Notes: generated from the letters alone by a model not told the origin. Shown: positions 25,882-35,443, numbered from the stretch's first letter. The stretch is 64,000 nucleotides of DNA from an uncultured Gammaproteobacteria bacterium (GCA_947259485.1 CAMYLU010000008.1:62001-126000), one strand, 5' to 3'. Translations and numbers: made by a program.

Positions 25882-26709
25882 ATGTTGATGAATTTCTACC
25901 GCCTCTGTTTTACCGCCTTTTTGTTGGTTTCAGCGTCCCTGTTTGCAGCTGAAAAACCCCAGCGAATCGTCTCTATCGGGCTATGCACCGACCAGTTGCT
26001 GTTAATGCTTGCCGAGCGTGAGCAAATAGCGTCGTTATCGGTCTGGGCGAAGGATGAGAACATGTCTTACATGATCGATGCCGTGGGTGGAATTCCGCTC
26101 AACAACTCGTCCGTAGAGGAGGTCATCCGGTATCATCCAGACCTGGTGGTAGCGAGTCAGTTTGCGGCCTGGGACACGGCAAAATTCCTGCGCCAGTTGG
26201 GTTACCAGGTTAAGCAAATTCAACCGGCCCGATCGATCGAAGATATTTACGCTTTGCTCAGGCAGTTCGGGGAATGGACCGCTAACCAGAAACGTGCCGA
26301 AACGATTATTCGTACCATGCAGCAGGAACTTGTCGAGATTAGCGAACGATACGCCGAGCGCCCACGAAAGTCAGTGATTGTCTATTCACCGAACGGTTTT
26401 ACCATCGGTGCCAATACGCTGGAGGACGACCTGTTCACCCATGCCGGTTACATTAATCTCGCGGCAGAAATGGGGATCGACGGATTCAAGCCGATTGCGC
26501 TGGAATCGCTGATTGCAGCCGACCCTGATGTGTTACAGATCGATCGTGCCCTGTCTCGGGCTGACTCACTTGCGACGGCCTATATGGGTCACCCGGCCCT
26601 CGATAAAATGATTAAACATCGGGAATACCTGGATATACCGACCCGACTGCGAATCTGTGCCGGGCCGATGATTACCGAGGCAATCGAAAGTATGGCCCGA
26701 CGGCGGTGA
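25882..26709 (+). CDS. ABC importer periplasmic binding protein (BtuF/FecB-like)
   Basis: A 275-residue class III binding protein. A signal peptide ends near SLFAAEK, followed by PQRIVSIGLCTDQLL, the usual first strand of BtuF/FhuD-type proteins. The second lobe carries NTLEDDLFTHAGY. With the next two genes, each overlapping by 4 bases, it forms a complete vitamin B12 or iron-siderophore importer. The ligand cannot be decided: no cobalamin riboswitch is visible in the 284 bases upstream, and no TonB receptor adjoins. ATG at 25882 or 25888. Confidence 0.88.
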   Translation: MLMNFYRLCFTAFLLVSASLFAAEKPQRIVSIGLCTDQLLLMLAEREQIASLSVWAKDENMSYMIDAVGGIPLNNSSVEEVIRYHPDLVVASQFAAWDTAKFLRQLGYQVKQIQPARSIEDIYALLRQFGEWTANQKRAETIIRTMQQELVEISERYAERPRKSVIVYSPNGFTIGANTLEDDLFTHAGYINLAAEMGIDGFKPIALESLIAADPDVLQIDRALSRADSLATAYMGHPALDKMIKHREYLDIPTRLRICAGPMITEAIESMARRR

Positions 26710-27710
26710 ATATCAAGACGCTCAAGGCTTCGACGCTTTACGGGATATTGTTACCGGTTTTGCTGCTGGTGCTGACGCTGACACTCAACGTCGGGCCGGT
26801 CGATATCGATCCTGGCAAGGCGATACAGGACTGGCTCAACGACCGGATCACGATAGAATCATTGATCCTGTTTGATATTCGTTTACCCCGTTCGCTGCTG
26901 GCGATGTTGATTGGCGCTACGCTGGGATTGGCGGGTGCAGCCTTGCAGGGATTGCTGCGTAATCCCCTGGCCGAACCTGGCATCATCGGTGTTTCCAACG
27001 GCGCCGCGCTCGGCGCGGTGATCGTGTTTTACTATGGTATCGCGGGAATTGCCTGGTTCCTGTTACCGCTGGGGGGATTGATCGGTGCCCTGGTTGCGAT
27101 GATCGTTATATTTTTACTGGTTGGTCAGAATCGTTCGATTATTACGCTGATTCTCGCGGGAATTGCGATAAATGCAATTGGCGGGGCCCTTATAGCGCTG
27201 GCCCTCAATTTTGCCGAAAGCCCTTATGCCATGCAGGAAATTGTTTTCTGGCTGCTTGGTTCTGTCTCGAATCGCAGTGCCAACGAGCTCTACATCGCGA
27301 TGCCGTTCATGCTGGTCGGCTGGGGCATGATGCTTTACTGCGGTCGTTTTCTGAATGCATTGACGCTCGGTGAAGAAACGGCAATGTCGATGGGTTTTAA
27401 TGTAGCCAGGATGCGCCTGCTATTGATTCTCGGCGTGACCGCCAGTGTTGGCGCGGCGGTGTCGGTGGCGGGGAACATAGGATTTATCGGCCTGGTGGTG
27501 CCTCATTTGATCCGCCCGTTTGTTGCCTATGAGCCCAGGCGCCTGTTGCTATCGAGCGCCATTACCGGGGCAATCCTGTTGCTTGTTGCCGACATCGTGG
27601 TGCAAGTATTTTCTGACAATGGCGAAATGAAGCTTGGTGTGATTACCGCTCTGGTCGGCGCGCCGTTCTTTTTGTTCCTGATCCTGAAATCGAGGAATGT
27701 ATTGCAATGA
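26706..27710 (+). CDS. ABC importer permease, FecCD/BtuC family
   Basis: A 334-residue permease with about ten hydrophobic helices. The motifs LFDIRLPRSLLAMLIGATLG and GLLRNPLAEPGIIGVSNGA are diagnostic of FecCD/BtuC. GFIGLVVPHLIRP near 260 is the coupling-helix region that contacts the ATPase. It starts at GTG 26706 overlapping the stop of the binding-protein gene and ends overlapping the ATPase start. It moves the metal chelate or corrinoid across the inner membrane as a homodimer. Confidence 0.92.
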   Translation: MNIKTLKASTLYGILLPVLLLVLTLTLNVGPVDIDPGKAIQDWLNDRITIESLILFDIRLPRSLLAMLIGATLGLAGAALQGLLRNPLAEPGIIGVSNGAALGAVIVFYYGIAGIAWFLLPLGGLIGALVAMIVIFLLVGQNRSIITLILAGIAINAIGGALIALALNFAESPYAMQEIVFWLLGSVSNRSANELYIAMPFMLVGWGMMLYCGRFLNALTLGEETAMSMGFNVARMRLLLILGVTASVGAAVSVAGNIGFIGLVVPHLIRPFVAYEPRRLLLSSAITGAILLLVADIVVQVFSDNGEMKLGVITALVGAPFFLFLILKSRNVLQ

Positions 27711-28495
27711 GCCTGCTCAGTGGCCACGGGATCGATTACCGCATCGATTCGATCCGGATACTCGAAGCAATCGATATCCGGGTCGATGCCGGTGAACTGG
27801 TCGGGCTCATCGGTCCCAATGGGGCCGGGAAGAGCAGCCTGCTGCGGCTGTTGACTGGTGTCGAAGCCTGCACTCGAGGCGAAGTTCGCTTTGATGACCA
27901 ACCTTTGCGAGAGATATCGGCTGCCCTGCGTGCGCAACGCATGGGTTACCTGGTTCAGGGGGCGATGGCTTACTGGCCTTTTAGTGTTGAGAAGGTCATC
28001 GAACTGGGCCGCATTCCCTACCAGAAGTGGTGGCAGCAGGTTTCGAGCGATGATCAGAAAATTGTAGAGGAGGCGATGACAAAAACCGAAACACTGGCTT
28101 ATCGCAACCGCATCGTAACGACGCTGTCCGGAGGTGAGCAAACGTTGGTCATGCTGGCACGGATTTTCGCTACTCAACCCGACCTGATTTTTGCCGACGA
28201 ACCGGTTGCTGCACTCGATCCTTATCACCAGTTACACGTTATGGAAATTCTCAGGGGCCATGCAACTGCAAAACGTGCCGCAATCGTGGTGTTACATGAT
28301 TTGGGCCTGGCGGCACGATTTTGCGACCGCCTATATTTACTCAACCATGGCAGGTTGCATTGCAGTGGCAGTGTCAGCGAAGTGCTGACCCGGGAAAACA
28401 TCGCCGAGGTGTACGGCGTGGATAGCCAAATCGATTGCAACGAAAAGGGCGTCAGTGTGACTTCGCTTTCCCGAATCAGCGATCACCATCCCTGA
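27707..28495 (+). CDS. ABC importer ATPase (FecE/BtuD family)
   Basis: A 262-residue ATPase with Walker A GPNGAGKSS (about 37-45), the signature LSGGEQ near 141, Walker B DLIFADEP near 160 and the switch histidine in VVLHDLG. The short C-terminal tail is typical of siderophore/cobalamin ATPases. It is the last gene of the three-gene importer. It ends 25 bases before the convergent outer-membrane protein gene. Confidence 0.93.
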   Translation: MSLLSGHGIDYRIDSIRILEAIDIRVDAGELVGLIGPNGAGKSSLLRLLTGVEACTRGEVRFDDQPLREISAALRAQRMGYLVQGAMAYWPFSVEKVIELGRIPYQKWWQQVSSDDQKIVEEAMTKTETLAYRNRIVTTLSGGEQTLVMLARIFATQPDLIFADEPVAALDPYHQLHVMEILRGHATAKRAAIVVLHDLGLAARFCDRLYLLNHGRLHCSGSVSEVLTRENIAEVYGVDSQIDCNEKGVSVTSLSRISDHHP

Positions 28496-28520
28496 CTGGC
28501 CAGGGAAAATTGATTCCAGG

Positions 28521-29837
28521 TTAAAAATACCAGCCGAGTTGGGCAAATAGCGATGTGCCGACAGCAAGTGTGCGGTCGCCAACTGCCGAATCGATGCCGC
28601 CGAATTCGCTGCCATCGCTACCGTTCGGCAGATTGAGAGCAACCAGCAACTGCAGATCCTGTTGCAGATCGTGCTGACTGAATATCTGCAACAGCATCGA
28701 ATCGTCATCGAGGTTGCCGAAAATACTGGTGGTGAGTAACCACAGTGGCGCCAGCTCAATGGTTGCTGCGGCTGCAAGGTAGTTTTCTCCAAGGGTGAAT
28801 ATCTCTCCGCGTTGTATACGGGCGAGTAATTCGGGGTTGTCGGCAAGCGCCACGGGATCATATTTGCCGTCATCGATGCCAAATCCGTTGTGAAAATACT
28901 CGAGCGTCGCCGTCGTGTTTTTACCCCAGGCAATCCACGAGTAAGACCAGTTCAGCACGGCGCTGGTAAAATTCTCGGTCCCGGTGTCGGTCAGCATGAT
29001 ATCGCTGCGCCAGATGGCGTCGGCGAAATCGACACTGCCGCCCAGTGCGATAATGTTTGCGTCGTAATGCTCAGCGACCAGTAAATCGAACTCGTTAGAC
29101 TCAGAGAATCGATGGTACTTGAGTGCAAGGCTGGAGACATCCGCGCTGACCTCGTCATCATCGTCGCGTCGACCGACCCAGACCGCCTGCAGATCGTCTC
29201 CGCTATCGAGCAGGTACTGCGCGTAAAGCATGTCGTCACCGGTCTTGTACTCGGTGTCGATGGCGGCCGGATCGAACGGGTTAAAAAAATCGACCGGATT
29301 GTAAATCAGGCCGTTACCCCAGGACACGGCCTGGCGGCCGATCTTGAACACTGTCTTGTTCGATGTATGGCTCAGGTACAAGCGATCGAGGCGATGCGTG
29401 ATTACACGATCATCCTGATCGCTGATGCGATGTGATAAATCGAAAACACGCTGTTCATCGTCCGCAAGCGTCACCGCATTAAAACCGAGATTCGGGTTTT
29501 GTTGTCGTAATTCGAGCTGGTCGCCCTTTACGGCGATCAGTTGATAATCACTATGCCAGCTCCAGCCGCCGACGTCAGTCGACAGTTTGAGACGCAGGCC
29601 GAAACCAGTATCGCGCGCGGGATCATCAGTGAAATCCTGCAGCAGGCTATCATCCGGGATGTTTACCACGGTAGCCTGTGGCTTGAAATGACCGCGCAGT
29701 TCCAGCGCATGTGCCTGCTCAAAGTGCAGAGCCATGAATAACAGTACTATTCCCGCGTAAGCGGCGGTCTGAGGTATCGGAATGACAAGGCGAAGGAAGC
29801 AGGATTTGCTCCTGGTATTCGAATTATTGCGCTTCAT
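28521..29837 (-). CDS. Outer-membrane beta-barrel protein, unknown
   Basis: A 438-residue protein with an N-terminal hydrophobic signal (ending near QAHALELRG after an unusually long n-region). The rest is built of alternating short strands rich in aromatic residues and Asp/Asn turns, ending LGWYF with the terminal aromatic typical of barrels inserted by BamA. No TonB box or plug domain is seen. The ATG at 29837 overlaps the end of the upstream ATPase gene by 14 bases, so the barrel is translationally linked to the LolD-like ABC system and may be its outer-membrane outlet. Similar proteins are annotated only as hypothetical or DUF1302-like; I do not claim a substrate. Confidence 0.72.
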   Translation of the reverse strand: MKRNNSNTRSKSCFLRLVIPIPQTAAYAGIVLLFMALHFEQAHALELRGHFKPQATVVNIPDDSLLQDFTDDPARDTGFGLRLKLSTDVGGWSWHSDYQLIAVKGDQLELRQQNPNLGFNAVTLADDEQRVFDLSHRISDQDDRVITHRLDRLYLSHTSNKTVFKIGRQAVSWGNGLIYNPVDFFNPFDPAAIDTEYKTGDDMLYAQYLLDSGDDLQAVWVGRRDDDDEVSADVSSLALKYHRFSESNEFDLLVAEHYDANIIALGGSVDFADAIWRSDIMLTDTGTENFTSAVLNWSYSWIAWGKNTTATLEYFHNGFGIDDGKYDPVALADNPELLARIQRGEIFTLGENYLAAAATIELAPLWLLTTSIFGNLDDDSMLLQIFSQHDLQQDLQLLVALNLPNGSDGSEFGGIDSAVGDRTLAVGTSLFAQLGWYF

Positions 29838-30507
29838 CACCGATAATCTTGCCATCGCGCATCTTGATCAGGCGCTTCGCATAACTCATGACGCGTTTGT
29901 CGTGGGTGGAGATGATGAAGGTGATGTGGTGGTTTTCGTTCAATTCCTGAAACAAACCCATCAGGTGTGCGGCGGAAACACTGTCGAGATTGGCGGTGGG
30001 TTCGTCGGCGAGCACCAGGTCGGGATGCGAGACAATCGCTCGCGCCACCGCTACGCGCTGCTGCTGGCCGCCCGACAGTTGCGCCGGTCGCCGGTCTTCC
30101 ATGCCCTCGAGGCCGACCTCCTTGAGAATATCGAGTGCTTTTCGCGCTCGTTCTGCCACCGGCACACCCTGAACCTCCATGACAAATTCTACGTTTTCCT
30201 GCGCCGACAACACCGGGATCAGGTTATAGGCCTGGAATACGAACCCGATGTGGTGCAGGCGCATGTCGGCTAACGGCCCGCGTTCGAGTTTATCGACCCG
30301 TATATCGCCCATGTGAATCTCGCCGCTGTCGGGCGTATCGAGCCCGCCAATCGCGTTCAGCAGGGTGGTTTTGCCCGATCCCGAGGGCCCGGACAGGCAG
30401 ACGAATTCACCAGTCTCGATGTCAAGGTCGATGTTATCTAGACCGGTAATGATCTCATCGCCCTGTTTAAAGGTTTTACACAGTTGGCGGCAGCGGATGG
30501 CACTCAT
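29824..30507 (-). CDS. ABC transporter ATPase, LolD/MacB-like
   Basis: A 227-residue ATPase with Walker [10 protein letters not shown], the signature [14 protein letters not shown], Walker B DLVLADEP and the FtsE/LolD-type segment [22 protein letters not shown]. These ATPases drive mechanotransmission through FtsX-fold permeases and do not move a solute through a channel. The start at 30507 places MSAIRCRQL 10 bases after the permease stop. Two FtsX-type permease genes and a LolA-like gene upstream complete the system. Confidence 0.92.
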   Translation of the reverse strand: MSAIRCRQLCKTFKQGDEIITGLDNIDLDIETGEFVCLSGPSGSGKTTLLNAIGGLDTPDSGEIHMGDIRVDKLERGPLADMRLHHIGFVFQAYNLIPVLSAQENVEFVMEVQGVPVAERARKALDILKEVGLEGMEDRRPAQLSGGQQQRVAVARAIVSHPDLVLADEPTANLDSVSAAHLMGLFQELNENHHITFIISTHDKRVMSYAKRLIKMRDGKIIGDEAQ

Positions 30508-30517
30508 GGAATTCGAC

Positions 30518-31759
30518 TCAGTGGGTGTTGAGCGCGCGTACCGGATCGAGCTGGGACGCACGCCAGGCGGGAAGAATGCTGGTCAGGATGCCGAGCAGGA
30601 CGACGACAAGGTTGGCCAGTACCACATCGTAAAGGGTCAGGCTGGGATAGATGACGCTGCCGACACCCATCATCGCCATTCCCTCGGCGACGGCGGATAG
30701 GTCGAGCCCGCTCTCCAGCGGTTTGATCGTGACCAGCGCCAGCAGGTTACCAAGCGCCAGACCGATCAGCAGCAACAGCAGCGATTCGAGCAGGATCTGG
30801 TACAGGATCAGGCCCGGACGCATGCCCAGCGCCTGGATTAGACCGATTTCACGTACCCGCTCGAAGATGGCCATAACCAGCGTGTTAACCAGCCCGAAGG
30901 ACAACGCGAGAAATATGATAATCACCCATACCAGGACAAAACCATCCATCATGTTGAACATAACCGCAAGATAGGTATCGATTTCGTACCAGGGTTTAAC
31001 CTCGAGTCCATCGGGCGTAACCGCCTCGACTCTTCGGTAGAGGGATTCGACGTCGCGATAGTCGTGGTCGACAAGCACGATCTGTGAAACCAGGCCTTCT
31101 ATTTTCAACAGCTTTTGCAAAGTACCACGCGCGGCAAAAACGTTAAATTCCTCCTGCGCGGCCAGCTCTGCCTGGTAGATGCCGACGATGCGGAATCCCC
31201 GTTCGGCGATATTATTATCCGGATCCTGGCTCATAATGACAACACGTTTACCAAGCCGGGTTTCCAGTCGCTCGGCGAGTTTGGCGCCGATGATTACGCC
31301 CTTGTCCTGGTTCGATTGGAGGAATCGGCCCGCGGAAATCTGCGCCGGCAGTCCGCTGATATCGGCTTCAGCCGCAGGCTCGATACCGATCAGATTGATG
31401 CCCCGGCTTTCGCGCTCGCTGGCAATGACCGCGGGTACACGGATGCGGTTGGCCCAGCTACGGGCGCCGTTTTGCGTCAGTGCCGTTAGCAGTTCGCCCC
31501 CGGGTTCGCCGATACTGTTGACCACGCTAGGGTCGTCGAGAAAATCGGGATGCTGAATCTGGATATGCCCGGGCAGGTTGCGAATGCCCTGGTTGAGCAT
31601 GTCGTCGACCATGCCGCGCATCAGCGAGGTCATGAAAATCATCGCCCAGACTCCGACCGAGATCGCGCCCAGCATGATCGCGGTGCGACGGTGATTACGC
31701 CACAGGTTGCGCCATGACAGCGTCAGGATGATTTTGAAATGACTACCGAGACCCGTCAT
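30518..31759 (-). CDS. ABC transporter permease, FtsX/LolC-MacB type (intact copy)
   Basis: A 413-residue permease. One membrane helix near residue 25-45 is followed by a large periplasmic domain (about 50-270), then three helices ending with the SILPAWRASQLDPVRALN tail. FERVREIGLIQALGMRP is the cytoplasmic motif that couples to the LolD-like ATPase. The ATG at 31759 is one base from the stop of the second permease gene. It should form a heterodimer with that second permease, which is frameshifted here. The likely task is extraction or delivery of a lipoprotein or lipid toward the LolA-like protein, by analogy with LolCDE. Confidence 0.9.
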   Translation of the reverse strand: MTGLGSHFKIILTLSWRNLWRNHRRTAIMLGAISVGVWAMIFMTSLMRGMVDDMLNQGIRNLPGHIQIQHPDFLDDPSVVNSIGEPGGELLTALTQNGARSWANRIRVPAVIASERESRGINLIGIEPAAEADISGLPAQISAGRFLQSNQDKGVIIGAKLAERLETRLGKRVVIMSQDPDNNIAERGFRIVGIYQAELAAQEEFNVFAARGTLQKLLKIEGLVSQIVLVDHDYRDVESLYRRVEAVTPDGLEVKPWYEIDTYLAVMFNMMDGFVLVWVIIIFLALSFGLVNTLVMAIFERVREIGLIQALGMRPGLILYQILLESLLLLLIGLALGNLLALVTIKPLESGLDLSAVAEGMAMMGVGSVIYPSLTLYDVVLANLVVVLLGILTSILPAWRASQLDPVRALNTH

Positions 31760-31760
31760 C

Positions 31761-32967
31761 TCAGACCGCCCGCATCGCATCGATCGGCGTCAGCAGGTAA
31801 AGCCGCAGTGCCGGGTAGAGGGCTGCCAGCAGGCTGCCGATGGCGACCGCGGCAGGACCCAGCGTCATCGACAGGATAGTAAACGCCGGATAGATCCGCT
31901 CCGGCAAGTTAAATTTGAGCGCAACTTCATCCATGCCGGGGTAGGAAAAGCCGACGCGGCTCATGTATAAATTGATCGCCAGGCCAACAGCGATGCCTAG
32001 CACCAGGCCAAGCGCGGTCATCAATGCGGTTTCGAGCATGACCAGTCGCGACAGCCGCGCCGGTTGCAACCCCAGCGCCATCATGGTGCCGAACTCGCGG
32101 GTGCGTTCGAGCACCGACATCAGCTGGGTATTGAGCACGCTGAAGGCCACCAGCACGATCAACACGATGTACATGAACGAGTTACTGGCCATATCCGCCT
32201 GGATCGATTGACGCAGGCCCGGCTGCAATTCGTCCCAGTGACGCAGGCGCAGACTTTTGTCAGCATCCAGCAATTCACCGATTTGCAACTGCAGCGATTT
32301 GACGTCATCGATGTGCTGCGCGCGCACGATCAGACTGTGACCGCGGTTTTGCATCGCAAATACGTCCTGGAAATAGCCGAGATCGACCTGCGCCAGCGCA
32401 CGATCCAGGTCGGCGATGCCTGATTCGAATATGCCGACCACCGTGACGATGCCGGCGGCAAACGAATCGTCGAAACCGCAGTTCGATCTTGAGATTGCGC
32501 GCCAGCACTGCGCCGATAACAATTTCGCCGGGCCTGCCGGGATCAAGATAGCGGCCCTGTTTCACCAGTCCCGGCAGGGTTGACACCAATGGCTCGTGCG
32601 CGGGATCGACGCCGATAATCTGCAGCCCGTAGGAACGCTCGTTGCTCGACGCCAGGGCGAATCCGGTGGCGCGGGCGCTGACGCTTTCCAGGCCGAGTTC
32701 GCGGCGCAAGTGCTCGGCCAGTTCGCTGACATCGTCCACCGCGTAGCGCATTTTCGGGTCTTCGAGATAGCGGGGATGCTGCAGCTGCAGGTGCCCGGAA
32801 TAAGCCTGCAGCGAATTGTCGATCATCATGTCGTAACTGCCGAACTGCAACGACATCGCGAATATCAACAGGCCATTGGAAAAAATCATCGCACCGACGG
32901 TGAGCCATGTACGGCGCCAGTGGCGCCACAGGTTGCGCCACGCCATTCTTAGCGTGACGTCCTTCAC
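31761..32967 (-). pseudogene. ABC transporter permease, FtsX/LolE type, frameshifted
   Basis: Two reading frames together make one permease. The N-terminal part (from ATG 32967, MKDVTLRMAWRNLWRHW) reads well to about 32475 (LARNLKIEL) and then turns to Arg/His-rich nonsense. The C-terminal part resumes in another frame at about 32470 (FDDSFAAGIVTVVGIFE) and runs to the stop at 31761. Compared with the intact paralogue, about eight residues are missing at the join, suggesting a deletion of roughly 23-26 bases. Everything on either side, including the ERTREFGTMMALGLQP coupling motif, is well preserved, so the lesion is recent or a sequencing/assembly error. If real, the ABC system may be inactive. 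Confidence 0.85.
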
Positions 32968-33758
32968 TGCCGTGGATTCCTGAGGTTCGATAGCGTAAAC
33001 AGGTTGTCGGCCATTTTGACATCAAAGTCGATGTCATCGACGACCATTTCGGTCCATTCGCCCGGCGTTTCGAGCTTTTGCATGCGCATGCGTGATGCAA
33101 TGGTGCGGTCATCCATGATCGCGATCTCGGTCGCTTCCATTTCCTTGATCAGGATGTCATCCTGGTCCCAGAACTCCTGGCGCAACATGACAAAGTCGTC
33201 GCGAATCGAGACGATCTCCTTACCCCAGACCACCGCGGCCTCCTCGTGCGGGATCGATTCGATGGTGTAGACAACGTGATCGCCCAGGTTTTCGCTTTTG
33301 AGCAGGCGATGCTCGTATTGATCGATGATATCGGTCGACTTGCTGATGTCCTTGTTGGAAAAATCACTACCCATCCAGCTCTGGTTCATCATCGAGGACG
33401 GTACCTTGAGAATGCGATTAATTTTCGGTGAAAATGTCCACATGCTCTGATCCTTGACCAGGGTACCGTTGCCCGCATCGCGCTTCGGTTCGGTAACCCG
33501 CACCAGCGATAGCTTGTCGCCCTCGGTCCAGGCTTGCATCGAAAAGCTGCGTTCCCAGTCACTGCGGTGGATTGTCATCGTCATCTCGGAGTACGAAGTC
33601 ACCCCGCGCCAGTGTTCCATCGCGGCGCGAATTAATTCGCGTGGCTCCGGGGTTTCAACCTCGGTCGCCCATGTGGGTGCGGAAACAGCCAGTAAACCGA
33701 GCAAAAGTAAAGCGTAAAAATGAATACCAGCATTCTGTTGAGGTTTTGTTGTCGCCAT
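32964..33758 (-). CDS. LolA-like outer-membrane lipoprotein-sorting protein
   Basis: A 264-residue exported protein with a signal peptide ending near APTWATEVE. The mature part has the half-barrel pattern of the LolA-like family (MEHWRGVTSYSEMTMTIHR, then NGTLVKDQSMWTFSPKINR). Members sit beside FtsX-type permease pairs and are thought to carry a lipid or lipoprotein through the periplasm. Its stop overlaps the start of the broken permease gene by 4 bases. It is first in the minus-strand operon, with a likely promoter in the 233-base gap upstream. Confidence 0.82.
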   Translation of the reverse strand: MATTKPQQNAGIHFYALLLLGLLAVSAPTWATEVETPEPRELIRAAMEHWRGVTSYSEMTMTIHRSDWERSFSMQAWTEGDKLSLVRVTEPKRDAGNGTLVKDQSMWTFSPKINRILKVPSSMMNQSWMGSDFSNKDISKSTDIIDQYEHRLLKSENLGDHVVYTIESIPHEEAAVVWGKEIVSIRDDFVMLRQEFWDQDDILIKEMEATEIAIMDDRTIASRMRMQKLETPGEWTEMVVDDIDFDVKMADNLFTLSNLRNPRQ

Positions 33759-33991
33759 TCCGAGAGATCTCCGTTATCTCGTTACTATCACCAAGCGTTA
33801 TTTCGCACAATACTATCAGCCTAGCAGGCTTATATTTACCGTTCCTTAACAGGACCATTGCCGCGTTTGGTACTATGCGCGGTTTTAGCGCATTGTCCTT
33901 GAGCCAGATCAATCTGTTTTCGCTAAGCTTTGCTAGATTTTCGGGCCGACGGGAGTATATTGGTGCCAAAATAGCCGAGGATCACACCACC

Positions 33992-34315
33992 ATGAATAAT
34001 GAAGTCAAAGATAATCTGAAAAGCCAGTCCACCTGGAAACGCGGTCTCTACATGCTGCTGTACATCATCTTTTCCAGGCTCGCCGAGATCGTACTGGGCT
34101 TCGTCGTCCTGTTTCAATTTTTACTCAAACTGTTCACCGGTGAGACCAACGAGCGACTGCTTAAACTTGGACAGGGGCTGAGCACATATGTATATCAAAC
34201 CTTCCAGTTCCTGACTTTTAATTCTGAATACCATCCCTACCCTTTTGGCGCCTGGCCGAAAGGTGAACCCAAGCCAGCAAAAATATCCGATCAAAGCGAA
34301 GCCGCGGATAGTTAA
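33992..34315 (+). CDS. DUF4389 membrane protein
   Basis: A 107-residue protein with one or two membrane helices (about 18-45, YMLLYIIFSRLAEIVLGFVV). It has the DUF4389 features LLKLGQGLSTYVYQ and the C-terminal NSEYHPYPFGAWP. Function is unknown. The ATG at 33992 follows CCGAGGA at a suitable distance; a longer frame open from 33572 overlaps the divergent LolA-like gene and is not credible. The bactofilin-like gene follows by 6 bases and is probably co-transcribed. Confidence 0.82.
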   Translation: MNNEVKDNLKSQSTWKRGLYMLLYIIFSRLAEIVLGFVVLFQFLLKLFTGETNERLLKLGQGLSTYVYQTFQFLTFNSEYHPYPFGAWPKGEPKPAKISDQSEAADS

Positions 34316-34321
34316 CCGTTC

Positions 34322-35443
34322 ATGAAGGGCCTGAGAAATTTTGCCAGAATCCTTATTTTGCTCCCGGCCCTCGTTGTATCCTGTGCCTCATTTGCTGACT
34401 CGGATGCTGGGGAAACCGTGGTCGAGCGTGGCAACATCGACGATGATTATTACGCGGCTGGCGGTGTTGTCGATATCGATGCCGTGGTCGCGGGTGACGT
34501 CATCGTCGCGGGCGGCGAACTCTATATCGGCCACCTGATCGAAGGCGATGTCATCGCCGCCGGCGGTACCCTCAAAATTCGAGGCGAGATAAAGGACGAT
34601 ATTCGTGCTAGCGGCGGGGATCTCAACATCGATGCCATTATCGGCGACGATCTCGCTGCGGCCGGCGGTTCGATAACCTTGTCACCGGGAGCAACTGTCG
34701 GCGGTGACGCCTGGCTGGCCGGAGGTGAAGTCCACGTCGCTGGCACAATTCTCGGCAACCTGAAAGTAACCGGCGGCGATATTCGTCTTTCCGGGACGGT
34801 TCATGGTGACGTCGTGCTTGAAGGTGGGGAAATTCAAATCCTCGATAGTGCACGGATCGACGGGGAACTGACCTACAAGAGCCCGCGCCAGGCGACGACC
34901 GGTGCGGATGCGGTAATTTCCGGGGGAATCACCCACGAACCGGTGGACTGGGATTACGCCGACCGTGGCTATGGACTGGTTTTCTCGATCACCCTGATGG
35001 TAGCCGCTGTCCTGTTCTACCTGTTTTTCCCGCACTACACGCTAGTGTCGGTTGAGCGCATAGGTTCCGATCCGTGGAGCAGCCTGGGACTGGGATTCAT
35101 TTTCGTCGTGGCTACGCCATTGGTTGCCTTTATCCTGATGCTGATTGTGCTCGGTTTGTGGGTTGGTCTGAGTATGCTGGCGCTTTACTGTGTGGCCCTG
35201 TTATCGGGATTCCTGATCGCCTGTTTCTTTGTCGCTGAACGGGGCGCGAGGCTTATCAAGCAGGATATCTCCTCGCGGGGACGCCGCCTGATTTCGGTCA
35301 TCGCGGTAATCTTTATACTCGGGTTAATCCAGATGATTCCGTTGCTTGGTGGCTTGATCCTGTTTCTGTTGCTGCTGCTTGGTCTTGGTGCCGGATTGAT
35401 ACAGTTGCGTTATGTTTACCGGCCAGCTGAATCGGGCTCATAA
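34322..35443 (+). CDS. Polymer-forming (bactofilin-like) membrane protein
   Basis: A 373-residue protein. A signal peptide (ending SCASFADSD) precedes about nine beta-helix turns with the recurring pattern GDV-IVAGGEL-I-G (residues about 40-190). At least four hydrophobic helices follow (about 222-240, 252-278, 280-302 and 322-355). The repeats resemble the polymer-forming bactofilin fold, but the signal and membrane helices place the helix domain in the periplasm and not the cytoplasm. A structural or surface-organising role is inferred. Co-transcription with DUF4389 is likely. The 3' end overlaps the convergent HhH gene by 28 bases. Confidence 0.78.
   Translation: MKGLRNFARILILLPALVVSCASFADSDAGETVVERGNIDDDYYAAGGVVDIDAVVAGDVIVAGGELYIGHLIEGDVIAAGGTLKIRGEIKDDIRASGGDLNIDAIIGDDLAAAGGSITLSPGATVGGDAWLAGGEVHVAGTILGNLKVTGGDIRLSGTVHGDVVLEGGEIQILDSARIDGELTYKSPRQATTGADAVISGGITHEPVDWDYADRGYGLVFSITLMVAAVLFYLFFPHYTLVSVERIGSDPWSSLGLGFIFVVATPLVAFILMLIVLGLWVGLSMLALYCVALLSGFLIACFFVAERGARLIKQDISSRGRRLISVIAVIFILGLIQMIPLLGGLILFLLLLLGLGAGLIQLRYVYRPAESGS

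Noticed and set aside
33572-33991. Long N-terminal extension of the DUF4389 frame.
   Set aside because: It would overlap the divergent LolA-like gene and lacks conserved sequence; the ATG at 33992 has a good ribosome site.
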